A DNA stretch of 47,772 bases, from assembly GCA_035636095.1 (NCBI GenBank), contig DASPZU010000034.1, forward strand, positions 1 to 47,772, written 5' to 3'. The position numbers and the translations under genes are program-made. The notes beneath the pieces are model-generated. The model did not search any database. It saw only the letters and a list, made by a program, of their open reading frames with translations, and was not told the DNA's origin. This DNA comes from Gp7-AA10 sp035636095 (lineage in GTDB: Bacteria > Acidobacteriota > Thermoanaerobaculia > Gp7-AA8). The stretch's first letter is position 1. Every line of letters begins with the position of its first letter. This document shows, one piece after another, positions 35,580 to 42,419 of the stretch.

Positions 35580-35764
35580 GTGTCCAAGCGGGTGTCTAAT
35601 TCTCGAGACTACGGATATCCTCGGATGACTCGCGACGACCGCGGAGTAGAATCAATTCGCCAGGGCTAGTCGAGCGTAAACTCACATCAGCGCAAACTTT
35701 TCGCGTTGCGGACATCAGCTTCCGGAGCTGAAGGCCGCTGGTTCGAATCCAGCTGGGCGCACCA
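35580..35764. repeat. element right end and tRNA-Arg attachment copy 2
   Basis: Two octamers, GTGTCCAA (35580-35587) and GTGTCTAA (35592-35599), 12 bp apart, open a 135-bp stretch that is similar in all copies. It ends in a 50-base copy of the tRNA-Arg 3' half (35715-35764, one mismatch). The 5' half of the tRNA is absent, so this is not a gene. Confidence 0.8.
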
Positions 35765-35789
35765 ACGTCGGTAGTAGAAAAGATTGTCA

Positions 35790-36953
35790 ATGAGTCCGCT
35801 GGCACGAGGGTCATACGCTTTGCCGATCATTGGCCTCTCCTCGCTTTGTCTGAGTGGTTGGAACGCATTGTCACAAACTGTGCAGCCGCGTGCTGTCGGA
35901 TCATTCTTCGCCACGGGCAGTATGGCGACTGCCCGCGCTTCGCAGAGCGCTACTCTGCTACCGAATGGCAAGGTGCTCATCGCGGGCGGAATCTCAAACG
36001 GCCCGATCACGCATCTCGATTCAGCGGAGCTTTACGATCCCGCCACCGGAGTCTTTTCCGCAACGGGTAGTCTTACCAGCACGCGCGCCGCGCATGACTC
36101 GACGTTGTTGCAGAACGGTAAGGCGCTGATTGCGGGAGGAGACGACAGTTCCTTCCGTATTCTTGCTGCAACGGAAATCTACGAACCTTCGACAGGGACG
36201 TTTTCCGCGAGCGGAACTCTCGCGAACGAACGCCTCGGCCATACACAAACGTTGCTTCCGAACCGCCAAGTGATCTTCATTGGCGGAGACAACAACCGCG
36301 GCCAGATTGTCGGTCCCGCAGAATTGTATGACCCTACCTCCGGCACATTCTCCGTGACCGGCAGCCTGGGGACTGCGCGGGATTCCCACACGGCGACGCT
36401 ACTGCAGAATGGGAAGGTCCTCATCGCTGGGGGTTTCAATTCAGTCCGTCTCGCGTCAGCGGAGCTCTACGATCCCTCGAGCGGTATCTTTTCAGCAACG
36501 GGAAGTCTGAACACCCCTCGAACAGGACACACCGCAACTCTTCTGCCGAATGGCAAAGTGCTGATCGCTGGAGGAGTCGGCAATTCCGGATGGATCGCCG
36601 CGACCGAACTTTACGACCCGACGGCCGGAACATTTTCGTCAAGCGGCAATCTGATCACAGCGCGTTACGCACATACCGCGACGCTGCTCCCGAACGGCAA
36701 GGTGCTTATCGTCGGCGGAATCGGTAACTTCACACCTCGACTCGATTCGGCTGAGCTCTATGACGTCTCTACCAGAGGTTTCTCTGCGGCGAACGCTCTT
36801 GTTTCCTCGAGAGCTTCTCACACGGCGACGTTACTTCCGAATGGGAAAGTGTTGATCGCGGGCGGCGACGACAACTCTGGTCGCGTCGTAGCTTCAGCAG
36901 AGCTCTACGATCCAAAAGCGCCCGCATCGCGGCGTCGCGCAGTGCGGAAGTGA
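35790..36953 (+). CDS. kelch-like repeat protein, possibly truncated at its C-terminus
   Basis: 387 aa from ATG 35790 (TTG 35784 is also in frame). An N-terminal hydrophobic segment is followed by seven repeats of about 50 residues built on the pattern HTATLLPNGKVLIAGG, SAELYDP and GTFSATGSL, expected to fold as a beta-propeller. Proteins of this type are usually secreted. The last repeat stops at AELYDPKAPASRRRAVRK, where the sequence turns into a tRNA-like 3' end, so an integration event has probably replaced the original C-terminus. Function unknown. Confidence 0.8.
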   Translation: MSPLARGSYALPIIGLSSLCLSGWNALSQTVQPRAVGSFFATGSMATARASQSATLLPNGKVLIAGGISNGPITHLDSAELYDPATGVFSATGSLTSTRAAHDSTLLQNGKALIAGGDDSSFRILAATEIYEPSTGTFSASGTLANERLGHTQTLLPNRQVIFIGGDNNRGQIVGPAELYDPTSGTFSVTGSLGTARDSHTATLLQNGKVLIAGGFNSVRLASAELYDPSSGIFSATGSLNTPRTGHTATLLPNGKVLIAGGVGNSGWIAATELYDPTAGTFSSSGNLITARYAHTATLLPNGKVLIVGGIGNFTPRLDSAELYDVSTRGFSAANALVSSRASHTATLLPNGKVLIAGGDDNSGRVVASAELYDPKAPASRRRAVRK

Positions 36954-36994
36954 GGAGCTGAAGACCGCTGGTTCGAATCCAGGTTTGGGCACCA
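36954..36994. repeat. divergent tRNA 3'-end-like attachment sequence
   Basis: GGAGCTGAAGACCGCTGGTT followed by CGAATCCAGGTTTGGGCACCA. It matches tRNA-Arg through the T loop but differs in the acceptor arm (GTTTGGGC), as if taken from another tRNA or strongly diverged. It overlaps the point where the kelch-like gene ends. Confidence 0.6.
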
Positions 36995-37110
36995 CCTCTT
37001 GTCCAAAACGCGATCGTCAATGGGGGAAATATCGCCTCGGCGTTGACCCGAGTTGGCGGCGAAACATCGAGACCCTCGCGGTGCTGTAGCCTGCACAGGC
37101 GTAAACGAAC

Positions 37111-37333
37111 GTGTTCGCATCGTCCCAAACGAATGGCAAGGCCGAACGGTTGATCCAAACTCTGCTTCGCGAATGCGTCTACCGCTTGTCGTACGACAGT
37201 TCCGACCAACGCCGTGAGGCGATCGGTCGCTACGTCCACTTCTATAATCACCACCGACTCTCATTCATCGTTGAACGACGACGCGCCGATCTCTCGCCTC
37301 GTTGGGAACAACGTCTTCAAACGCCACGTCTAG
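37111..37333 (+). pseudogene. IS481-family transposase remnant (C-terminal end, frameshifted)
   Basis: From about 37126 the frame reads QTNGKAERLIQTLLRECVYR and YVHFYNHHR, the end of the DDE core of IS481 transposases. After HHR the family sequence continues in another frame (HSSLNDDAPISRLVGNNVF) to a TAG at 37331-37333, so one base has been gained or lost near 37260. Only about 70 residues of a roughly 300-residue enzyme remain. It cannot be active and marks past insertion in unit B. Confidence 0.8.
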
Positions 37334-37504
37334 TTCGCACTCGCCGGACGAATCCAGACAAGTCCAGATGGTCGTAAAATACTGAATCGCGTATGTCTCA
37401 AGACAAACGCGGAAATCGCACTCACGAGCTCATCACTTCGATGTCGATAAGTCCTGTACTCGTTCATTCAGGTCAAAAAGGATCGACGTTCTCCTTTCGC
37501 CGGG

Positions 37505-37694
37505 GTGTCTAACTGGGTGTCTAATTCCGCGACCTACGGACATCCGCGGACATCCTGCGACGACCGTGAATGAGCTAGAATCAATCCGATCGGGCCGATC
37601 GCGCGCAAGCCCGCATCAGCGCTCACTTTCAGAAATGCTGAACATCACTCTCTGGAGCTGAAGGCCGCTGGTTCGAATCCAGCTGGGCGCACCA
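37505..37694. repeat. element right end and tRNA-Arg attachment copy 3
   Basis: Two perfect GTGTCTAA octamers at 37505-37512 and 37517-37524 (12-bp period), then about 130 bp similar to copy 2 (GACCTACGGACATCC, GCATCAGCGCTCA). The tRNA-Arg 3' end is identical over the last 41 bases (37654-37694). Confidence 0.8.
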
Positions 37695-37797
37695 ACATTC
37701 GGCGACGCGATTTCACCTCGCCGGATCCACGCCGGCGAACCGCGGCCTGCTTCACTGTGGCATCACCAGCGCCGGTGCGAAACCGTTGGCCATTCGC

Positions 37798-38673
37798 CTA
37801 GAGTGGCAGCCGCTCGCCGCGCTTCAGTCGGTCAAGAAGCTCTTGCACCGACATGACCGGCCGCCCCTTCAGCTCCGGGTGGATCTCGAGCCACTCCGTG
37901 ATTTCCTCTTTCGAACTGAAGAGGTTGTTCACCCCTCAACCGCCCCCGAGGAAGATTCTTGTGGTCGAGGGTTGTAATTCCGTCACCCGTCCCTTTTCAA
38001 AGACGAGGTGGATGCGCTGCCCACTAAATTGCGACGCATCGTCTACCGTGACCTTCTTGTCTCTCCATTTCGCGTTGACCAACGCGATAAAGTCGAGCGC
38101 TCAATAGGTGTCCAGCGGGTCTTGTCCTTCGATCTGCACGCGGTGGTACATGAAGTCGATCTTGTTCGTACCTTCCCAGTTGACATAATCGTCATTGGCC
38201 ATCCAATAGCCCACGCCGCCCGCTGTGGCGTCCGCGCGCACGATGCCGAACCGTTCCAACATTCGCAGACTCTCCCTGATCACCGCCGGGCGAGCTTCCA
38301 CGGCACGGGAGAGCTCGGCCATCGTCGGCGCAGATCTCTTCTCTCGCTCCGCCCGACTGAGCAGACGCGCGGTCACTTTCTCCTCGCGTGTGAGCGCCAC
38401 AGGCACCCACCCGAAAGTTCGCACGACGCGATGGAGCTCGGGATGCTCACGAATGTACACAGCCAACGAATAGCGATCCTCGGTCGTGTAGCGGCCGCCC
38501 ACGATCTTCATGCCGAGGTCGATGCCGGTCACCGCAGTGTCTCTGCCCCAGTGCGCGAGCAGATAGTCCAAGACTTTTTGCTGGTCAGCAGTAAGCGTCG
38601 CCTGCGGGGCTTGGGCCGCGGCTGACACCGACAGCATGAACAAGACAATTGTCGCGGTAAATGCTTTTCGCAT
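37798..38673 (-). CDS. merB: exported MerB-like organomercurial lyase with UGA at both catalytic Cys positions
   Basis: 291 codons from ATG 38673 to TAG 37798-37800, reading through UGA at codon 191 (38101-38103) and codon 246 (37936-37938). Signal peptide MRKAFTATIVLFMLSVSAAA; winged helix at about 110-165 (APTMAELSRAVEARPAVIRE), as in MerB; then DTY-UGA-ALDF, matching WCALDT of MerB (Cys96 and Asp99). The second site is GGG-UGA-GVNNLFSS, matching CCHVHFFAS (Cys159). The end (EEITEWLEIHPELKG, MSVQELLDRL) fits the MerB C-terminus. MerB cleaves C-Hg bonds; selenocysteine at both positions is the inferred reading. Classical MerB is cytosolic, so the signal peptide is unusual. It lies 10 bp after the thioredoxin gene. 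If UGA is not decoded, only a 190-aa N-terminal fragment is made. Confidence 0.8.
37905..37924 (-). promoter_or_regulatory. candidate bacterial SECIS hairpin for the second merB UGA
   Basis: Counting from the base after UGA, bases 12-17 (CCUCUU) pair with 26-31 (AAGAGG). C18 can pair with G24, leaving a bulged A25 and a loop AGUUC with G at its second position. This fits the bacterial pattern of a hairpin 16-37 nt after UGA with G in the first two loop bases. Confidence 0.5.
38070..38087 (-). promoter_or_regulatory. candidate bacterial SECIS hairpin for the first merB UGA
   Basis: Bases 14-31 after UGA form UCGCGUU-GGUC-AACGCGA, a perfect 7-bp stem with loop GGUC starting 21 nt after the UGA. 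The E. coli fdhF SECIS loop also contains GGUC at nearly the same distance. No bulged U is obvious. Confidence 0.6.
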
Positions 38674-38683
38674 GGCCTCCGGT

Positions 38684-39217
38684 TTACTGTTCTGAGAGCA
38701 GCTTCTGAATGTCCGCTTCGATCTGTGCCGCTTTTTCGGGATACTGCCCGGTGTATTTCTTGTAGATCTTGCCACTGCGGTTGACGAGAAACGTGGTGGG
38801 GAAACCGAATACGCCGCCGAACTCGCGTGCCACCTTGTCGTTTCCGACCACCAGCGGATAGTCGATCTCCAACTTTGCCTCTTTGATGTCTCCTCGAATG
38901 TCGCTCGCCCAGCCGGATTGCACTGTGACGCCCAGCATGGTGAAGCGTTTCGAGGCGTAACGCTTATACAAATGGTTCCAGGTCGGAATCTCCTGGAGAC
39001 AAGGCATGCACCACGTGGCCCAAAAATCTACGAGCACAACCTTGCCGGAAAGGCTGCTGGAGGAAAACCGCTTGCCGTCCAGCGTCTCCAAATCGAGCGG
39101 TGGCATCGGCCGGAGTCTTACCGCAGCAGAGGATGTGTGCGAGCGGACAGCCCCTCCGTCGACTCCCTGCGCGGCGAGCGTCGCGCTCAGCGCCATCGCG
39201 AAGAGTGTCGCGCCCAT
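38684..39217 (-). CDS. TlpA/ResA-like exported thioredoxin
   Basis: 177 aa from ATG 39217, which gives a signal peptide (MGATLFAMALSATLAAQG); the frame extends 13 codons upstream. The thioredoxin fold carries the redox motif FWATWCMPC (Cys70 and Cys73), the FGVTVQ-like central strand MLGVTVQSG, and the cis-Pro FGFPTTFLVNRSGKI. It is a periplasmic thiol-disulfide reductase. It precedes the merB-like gene by 10 bp, so it may supply reducing power to its active-site selenolate/thiol pair. The pair is divergent from the reductase gene across operator 1. Confidence 0.88.
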   Translation of the reverse strand: MGATLFAMALSATLAAQGVDGGAVRSHTSSAAVRLRPMPPLDLETLDGKRFSSSSLSGKVVLVDFWATWCMPCLQEIPTWNHLYKRYASKRFTMLGVTVQSGWASDIRGDIKEAKLEIDYPLVVGNDKVAREFGGVFGFPTTFLVNRSGKIYKKYTGQYPEKAAQIEADIQKLLSEQ

Positions 39218-39317
39218 GCCGAGGATTATCCCCTCCGGTGGATGGCTGGGAGTCAATCATCAGCAAACAATCCCCATGAAATTTTCCTTCGAGCATCGGC
39301 TTTTCGGTCGACGACAC

Positions 39318-39334
39318 ATCCCCCGCCGGGGGAT
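39318..39334. promoter_or_regulatory. operator 1 (C5/G5 palindrome) between divergent merB and reductase units
   Basis: ATCCCCC-GCC-GGGGGAT. On the plus strand it lies between ACGACA (39311) and TATGAA (39334), a plausible -35/-10 pair with 17-bp spacing. Same palindrome as operators 2-4; predicted target of the CsoR-family protein encoded at 42420. Confidence 0.7.
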
Positions 39335-39351
39335 ATGAAGGAGGAAAAAGT

Positions 39352-40704
39352 ATGACCAGGAAGTTTGACCTGGTGACAATAGGAACGGGATCAGCAGCGT
39401 CGGAGGTGGTGTCTCGCTGCCGCTCTGCCGGATGGCAAGTGGCAATTGTCGATTCCAGACCGTTCGGCGGTACGTGTGCGCTGCGCGGATGCGATCCCAA
39501 GAAAGTGCTTGTGGGGGCTGCTGAAGTTGTTGATTGGGCCCGACGGATGAACGGCAATGGGATTCGCGCCGAGCAATTGCGCATTGATTGGTCCGAGTTG
39601 ATGCGCTTCAAGCGCACGTTCACTCAGCCGGTTCCCAGAAAAATTGAAGAGGCCTTCACGAAAGCTGGCATCGCGGCATTCCATGGTCGGGCTCGCTTCG
39701 TTGGGCGATCTACAGTTCAAGTGGGCGCGGAGGTCTTGGAGGGTCGCTACGTGGTCATCGCCAGCGGCCAGAGACCCGCAGACTTGAAGATACCGGGTGC
39801 GGAACACCTCACCACGAGCGAACAGTTCCTGGAGCTCGATGAGCTTCCGCGACGAATCTTGTTTATTGGTGGCGGGTACATCGCTTTTGAATTTGCTCAT
39901 GTGGCGGTGCGTGCTGGATCGCAAGTCACCGTCGTGCATCGTGGCGCAAGTCCTCTTCCGCGCTTTGACCCCGAGCTGGCCGACCAAATTGTTCTTCGAA
40001 GTCGCGAGCTTGGCGTTGACGTGCAGCTCGGGACTCGAGCGGAAGGGATCGAACAGAGCTCCGGTCAATTCGTCGTTCACGCTGCGACCTCGGGTCATCA
40101 GCGGACGTTCGAGGCAGATATGGTGGTCCACGCTGCGGGTCGCGTACCGGAGATCGACGACCTAAATTTGGACGCCGCCGGAATCGAATGGGATGGTCGC
40201 GGGGTAACGGTCAATGAATTCCTGCAGAGCGTCTCGAACCCGGCGGTGTACGCAGCGGGCGACGCTGCTGCAAGCGGAGGCCTACCTCTTACGCCGGTGG
40301 CGCACTACGATGGCATCCTCGTCGCGACGAACTTACTGCACGGGAATCACAAGAAGCCGAACTACCTGGGGATTCCGACTGTGGTCTTTACGATTCCTCC
40401 GCTCGCCTCGGTGGGACTTAGTGAGCGAGATGCGCGCGAGCAGGGCCGAAAGTTTCGAATCAGGAAGGAAATGACTTCCAACTGGTACTCCTCTCGCCGC
40501 GTTGCAGAGAAATATTCTGGTTACAAGGTGATGGTCGAGGAAGGAACGGATCGCATCCTCGGAGCGCATCTGCTTGGTGACCACGCCGATGAAGTCATCA
40601 ATCTTTTTGCGGTAGCCATACGGTCCGGGATGACTGCCACCGATCTGAGACACATGTTGTTTGCCTACCCCAGTCACGGATCGGATGTACCGTACATGCT
40701 CTAA
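39352..40704 (+). CDS. FAD-dependent pyridine nucleotide-disulfide oxidoreductase (MerA/glutathione reductase-like)
   Basis: 450 aa, ribosome site AGGAGG 8 bases upstream. FAD site TIGTGSAASEV, redox pair in GGTCALRGCDPKK (Cys42 and Cys47), NAD(P) site FIGGGYIAFEFAHVAV, and second FAD motif VYAAGDAAAS. In classical mercuric reductase a C-terminal Cys-Cys pair passes Hg(II) to the active site; here the end is FAYPSHGSDVPYML with no cysteine, and there is no N-terminal HMA domain. It is therefore MerA-related by context but may instead reduce a disulfide or low-molecular-weight thiol. First gene downstream of operator 1. Confidence 0.88.
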   Translation: MTRKFDLVTIGTGSAASEVVSRCRSAGWQVAIVDSRPFGGTCALRGCDPKKVLVGAAEVVDWARRMNGNGIRAEQLRIDWSELMRFKRTFTQPVPRKIEEAFTKAGIAAFHGRARFVGRSTVQVGAEVLEGRYVVIASGQRPADLKIPGAEHLTTSEQFLELDELPRRILFIGGGYIAFEFAHVAVRAGSQVTVVHRGASPLPRFDPELADQIVLRSRELGVDVQLGTRAEGIEQSSGQFVVHAATSGHQRTFEADMVVHAAGRVPEIDDLNLDAAGIEWDGRGVTVNEFLQSVSNPAVYAAGDAAASGGLPLTPVAHYDGILVATNLLHGNHKKPNYLGIPTVVFTIPPLASVGLSERDAREQGRKFRIRKEMTSNWYSSRRVAEKYSGYKVMVEEGTDRILGAHLLGDHADEVINLFAVAIRSGMTATDLRHMLFAYPSHGSDVPYML

Positions 40705-40738
40705 CCGTTCGAAGGAGTCGGCGCTACTGTCGCTTGAC

Positions 40739-40754
40739 ATCCCCCATGGGGGAT
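40739..40754. promoter_or_regulatory. operator 2 (C5/G5 palindrome) with overlapping promoter
   Basis: ATCCCCC-AT-GGGGGAT. A perfect -35 box TTGACA (40734-40739) abuts it, so the palindrome fills the spacer before a weak -10 (TAGCTT, 40758). Binding here would block RNA polymerase. Confidence 0.75.
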
Positions 40755-40769
40755 GAGTAGCTTGTGTCG

Positions 40770-41249
40770 ATGACGATTCGAACGGGGCTTCGGGTGGTGA
40801 TCGTCGCCTCCGCGATCATGATGATCCTGGCGGTCCTCCTTTCGTTCTGGTGTGAGTCTGCGTCGTATTTTTCCTTTCGGGTCGAGGACCTCACCAAGCA
40901 GCCGGTCGCGCGATTTCCGATTGGACAGTTCAAATCCACTCTTCCAGGCTTCTTCGATTTTCTGGCCATCTTCATCCTCGCTGTTCTGATTCTGCGCCGG
41001 ACGGAGCTGGCGATCCTTGGCGTCCCCGTCAGCCACGCAGCTCTGGCGTTGGCCATTCTCGGCCTGACCGCGTGGAACGTGCTCTTCGCCGGGTTCCTAG
41101 TCACCCTTGAATTCCGATATCTGCAGCCGTGTCCGGTATGACTGAGCTTCGACATCGTCCTGCTCGTGCTGGCAGGCTCGGTCATCGCGTCGTTCTTCTC
41201 CAGCTTCGCGCCGCCTCGGCTGAAGAGCTTCACCACCCTCGATGAGTAG
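40770..41249 (+). CDS. four-helix membrane protein with in-frame UGA (CxxU motif), VKOR-like candidate selenoprotein
   Basis: 159 residues from ATG 40770 to TAG 41247-41249, reading through UGA at codon 124 (41139-41141). Membrane segments: VVIVASAIMMILAVLLSFW, FFDFLAIFILAVLILRR, LAILGLTAWNVLFAGFLV and, after the UGA, IVLLVLAGSVIASFFSS. The UGA completes C-P-V-U (Cys121 to codon 124) in LEFRYLQPCPV-U-LSF, like the CxxC in the last helices of VKOR-type quinone-linked disulfide reductases; this family link is tentative. Only in the read-through form does the gene run up to the next operator. It would be a membrane redox partner for the thioredoxin. If UGA is not decoded, a 123-aa three-helix product results. 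Confidence 0.65.
41159..41176 (+). promoter_or_regulatory. candidate SECIS hairpin for the CxxU gene
   Basis: CCUGC (bases 18-22 after UGA) pairs with GCAGG (31-35). A U-G pair can extend the stem, leaving loop CGUGCU with G second. The distance fits the bacterial SECIS range. It is weaker than the two merB hairpins. Confidence 0.4.
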
Positions 41250-41261
41250 AAAGGAATTTAT

Positions 41262-41278
41262 ATCCCCCCAGGGGGGAT
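41262..41278. promoter_or_regulatory. operator 3 (C6/G6 palindrome) upstream of merT
   Basis: ATCCCCCC-A-GGGGGGAT, 8 bp before the merT start. This implies a very short leader or that binding also blocks ribosome access. No strong -35 is visible. Confidence 0.7.
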
Positions 41279-41286
41279 TAACTCGG

Positions 41287-41655
41287 ATGATGGACAAAGA
41301 GAAATCCTTCACCAGAGCCGGGCTGGCAACCGCCGTCATTGCTGCATTTGCCGCCTCGATCTGTTGCATCGGGCCAATCCTGGCAGCCTTTCTCGGGCTG
41401 ACCAGCCTCGGCGCGTTGGTGAAATACGAGCCCTTGCGACCTTATTTCGCTGGGTTCACCCTGGCCTTCCTCGGAACCGCGTCTTACTTCGCCTATCGAA
41501 AACAGCCGGCCGAGGCTTGCGAGCCTGGGTCGCTCTGCGCCACGCATGGGCCGACGCGCGTGCAGCGAATCAACCGCATCGTGTTATGGATCGTCACGGC
41601 CATCGTCATCATCATCTTGACGTTCCCAACCTGGTCAAACTGGGTCCTCGGATAA
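41287..41655 (+). CDS. merT: mercuric ion transporter MerT
   Basis: 122 aa with three membrane helices. Helix 1 contains the vicinal pair Cys26-Cys27 (AASICCIGPILAAFLGLTSLG), the Hg(II) relay site of MerT. A second cysteine pair is in the cytoplasmic loop (CEPGSLC), again as in MerT. It takes Hg(II) from MerP and carries it into the cytoplasm. The start may be ATG 41287 or 41290. It follows operator 3 and is followed by merP after 9 bp. Confidence 0.9.
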   Translation: MMDKEKSFTRAGLATAVIAAFAASICCIGPILAAFLGLTSLGALVKYEPLRPYFAGFTLAFLGTASYFAYRKQPAEACEPGSLCATHGPTRVQRINRIVLWIVTAIVIIILTFPTWSNWVLG

Positions 41656-41664
41656 GGAGAATCG

Positions 41665-41933
41665 ATGAAGAAAGTTTTTGTTGTTGTCGCCATCGTCGCG
41701 GCGGCGGTCGGGTCTGGGGTTGTTGCCGGGGCGGCTCCTGGGTGTTGTTTGATTCCGCAGGCGCGTGCTGCCGCCGCAGAGGCGACAAAGGTAACCACTC
41801 TGCATATTGACGGGATGACTTGCGGAGCGTGCGCCACGGCGGTGAAGCACGTGCTCAAGGGTCTCGATGGCGTGAAGGACGCCCAAGTTTCTCGGAGAAA
41901 CTCCCCACATACAAGGCGACGGTGGTGAAGTAA
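41665..41933 (+). pseudogene. merP: merP, periplasmic mercury-binding protein, frameshifted near the 3' end
   Basis: Ribosome site AAGGAG; export signal; HMA domain with GMTCGACATAVKHVLKGLDG (metal site CGAC), typical of MerP. After KDAQVS the open frame runs into an unlike tail (RRNSPHTRRRW, stop 41926-41928). In the next frame the text continues as expected (SEKLPTYKATVVK) to TAA at 41931-41933, directly before the next ATG. One base is therefore missing near 41890. The metal site is intact, but the last beta strand is lost unless slippage or a sequencing error is involved. Normally MerP hands Hg(II) to MerT. Confidence 0.8.
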
Positions 41934-42410
41934 ATGAGCTCGTGTTGCTCGGATGACAATTGCAGAGTGGAAGCGGAGAGCGCCAGCGAGTTCTGTCCGA
42001 GTTGCGGCTCAAAGGGCACCAGCGTGGATCTAATCACGTTGAAAGCCCTGCTTACGGCCGACGGTCTCCGACGCGGCGTGCCCCCGGCACCTCGGTTGTG
42101 TGCGACGGCAGACTGCCCTGTCGTCTACTTTGACAATGCCGTGCCGATCGTCTTTCGCGAATACGAACTCACTGTTCCGGTGCACGCGAAGCATCTCGAT
42201 GACGTTCTGGTGCCGGTCTGCTACTGCTTCGGCTACACTCCGCGAAAAATCCGGGAAGAAGGGGAAATCGCGTCCAAAACAATCACTGCCGAGGTCAAGG
42301 CCGGCCACTGCGCCTGCGAGGTAAAAAACCCGAAGGGCGTTTGTTGCCTCGGCGATGTGGCGAAGGTCGAGCGGCGGCTGGGCGCGGAGCTCGTCGCCGC
42401 CACTCGATAG
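41934..42410 (+). CDS. CopZ N-terminal-type metal-cluster protein
   Basis: 158 aa, many cysteines. It starts MSSCCSDDNC with a CPSCG knuckle, then RLCATADCPVVYFD, VPVCYCFGYTPRKI, VKAGHCACEVKNPKGVCCLG. This matches the zinc/[2Fe-2S] domain found at the N-terminus of archaeal CopZ chaperones and, as a stand-alone protein, in mercury and copper islands. The HMA part of CopZ is missing here. It probably handles metal or electrons in the cytoplasm. Its ATG abuts the corrected merP stop (TAAATG), implying translational coupling with merP. Confidence 0.8.
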   Translation: MSSCCSDDNCRVEAESASEFCPSCGSKGTSVDLITLKALLTADGLRRGVPPAPRLCATADCPVVYFDNAVPIVFREYELTVPVHAKHLDDVLVPVCYCFGYTPRKIREEGEIASKTITAEVKAGHCACEVKNPKGVCCLGDVAKVERRLGAELVAATR

Positions 42411-42419
42411 GAGGGAGCA

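Larger units (their letters stand above)
32653..35764. mobile_element. integrated unit A (carries the Ser/Thr kinase)
   Basis: Bounded by the tRNA-Arg 3' end on the left and by a 50-base copy (49 of 50 identical) at 35715-35764 on the right. Contents: one kinase gene plus the shared right-end sequence (35580-35714). No integrase gene is seen. Confidence 0.7.
35765..37694. mobile_element. integrated unit B (kelch-like gene, IS481 remnant)
   Basis: It lies between tRNA-Arg 3' copies 2 and 3. It may be two units, because a divergent tRNA-like 3' end (36954-36994) lies inside. Positions 37334-37504 hold nothing recognisable. Confidence 0.6.

Noticed and set aside
35715..35764. Additional tRNA genes at the copies of the tRNA-Arg 3' half
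   Set aside because: Each copy lacks the acceptor 5' strand, the D arm and the anticodon 5' strand, so no cloverleaf can form. They are attachment-site copies.
37111..37377. An integrase gene for the island array
   Set aside because: The fragment is the C-terminal end of an IS481 DDE transposase, frameshifted, and not a site-specific tyrosine or serine recombinase.
41139..41141. The TGA taken as the true stop of the membrane gene, or as a simple nonsense mutation
   Set aside because: The downstream frame keeps a membrane helix and runs to the next operator, the TGA completes a CxxU motif, and a neighbouring gene shows the same phenomenon twice. Not excluded, but less likely.
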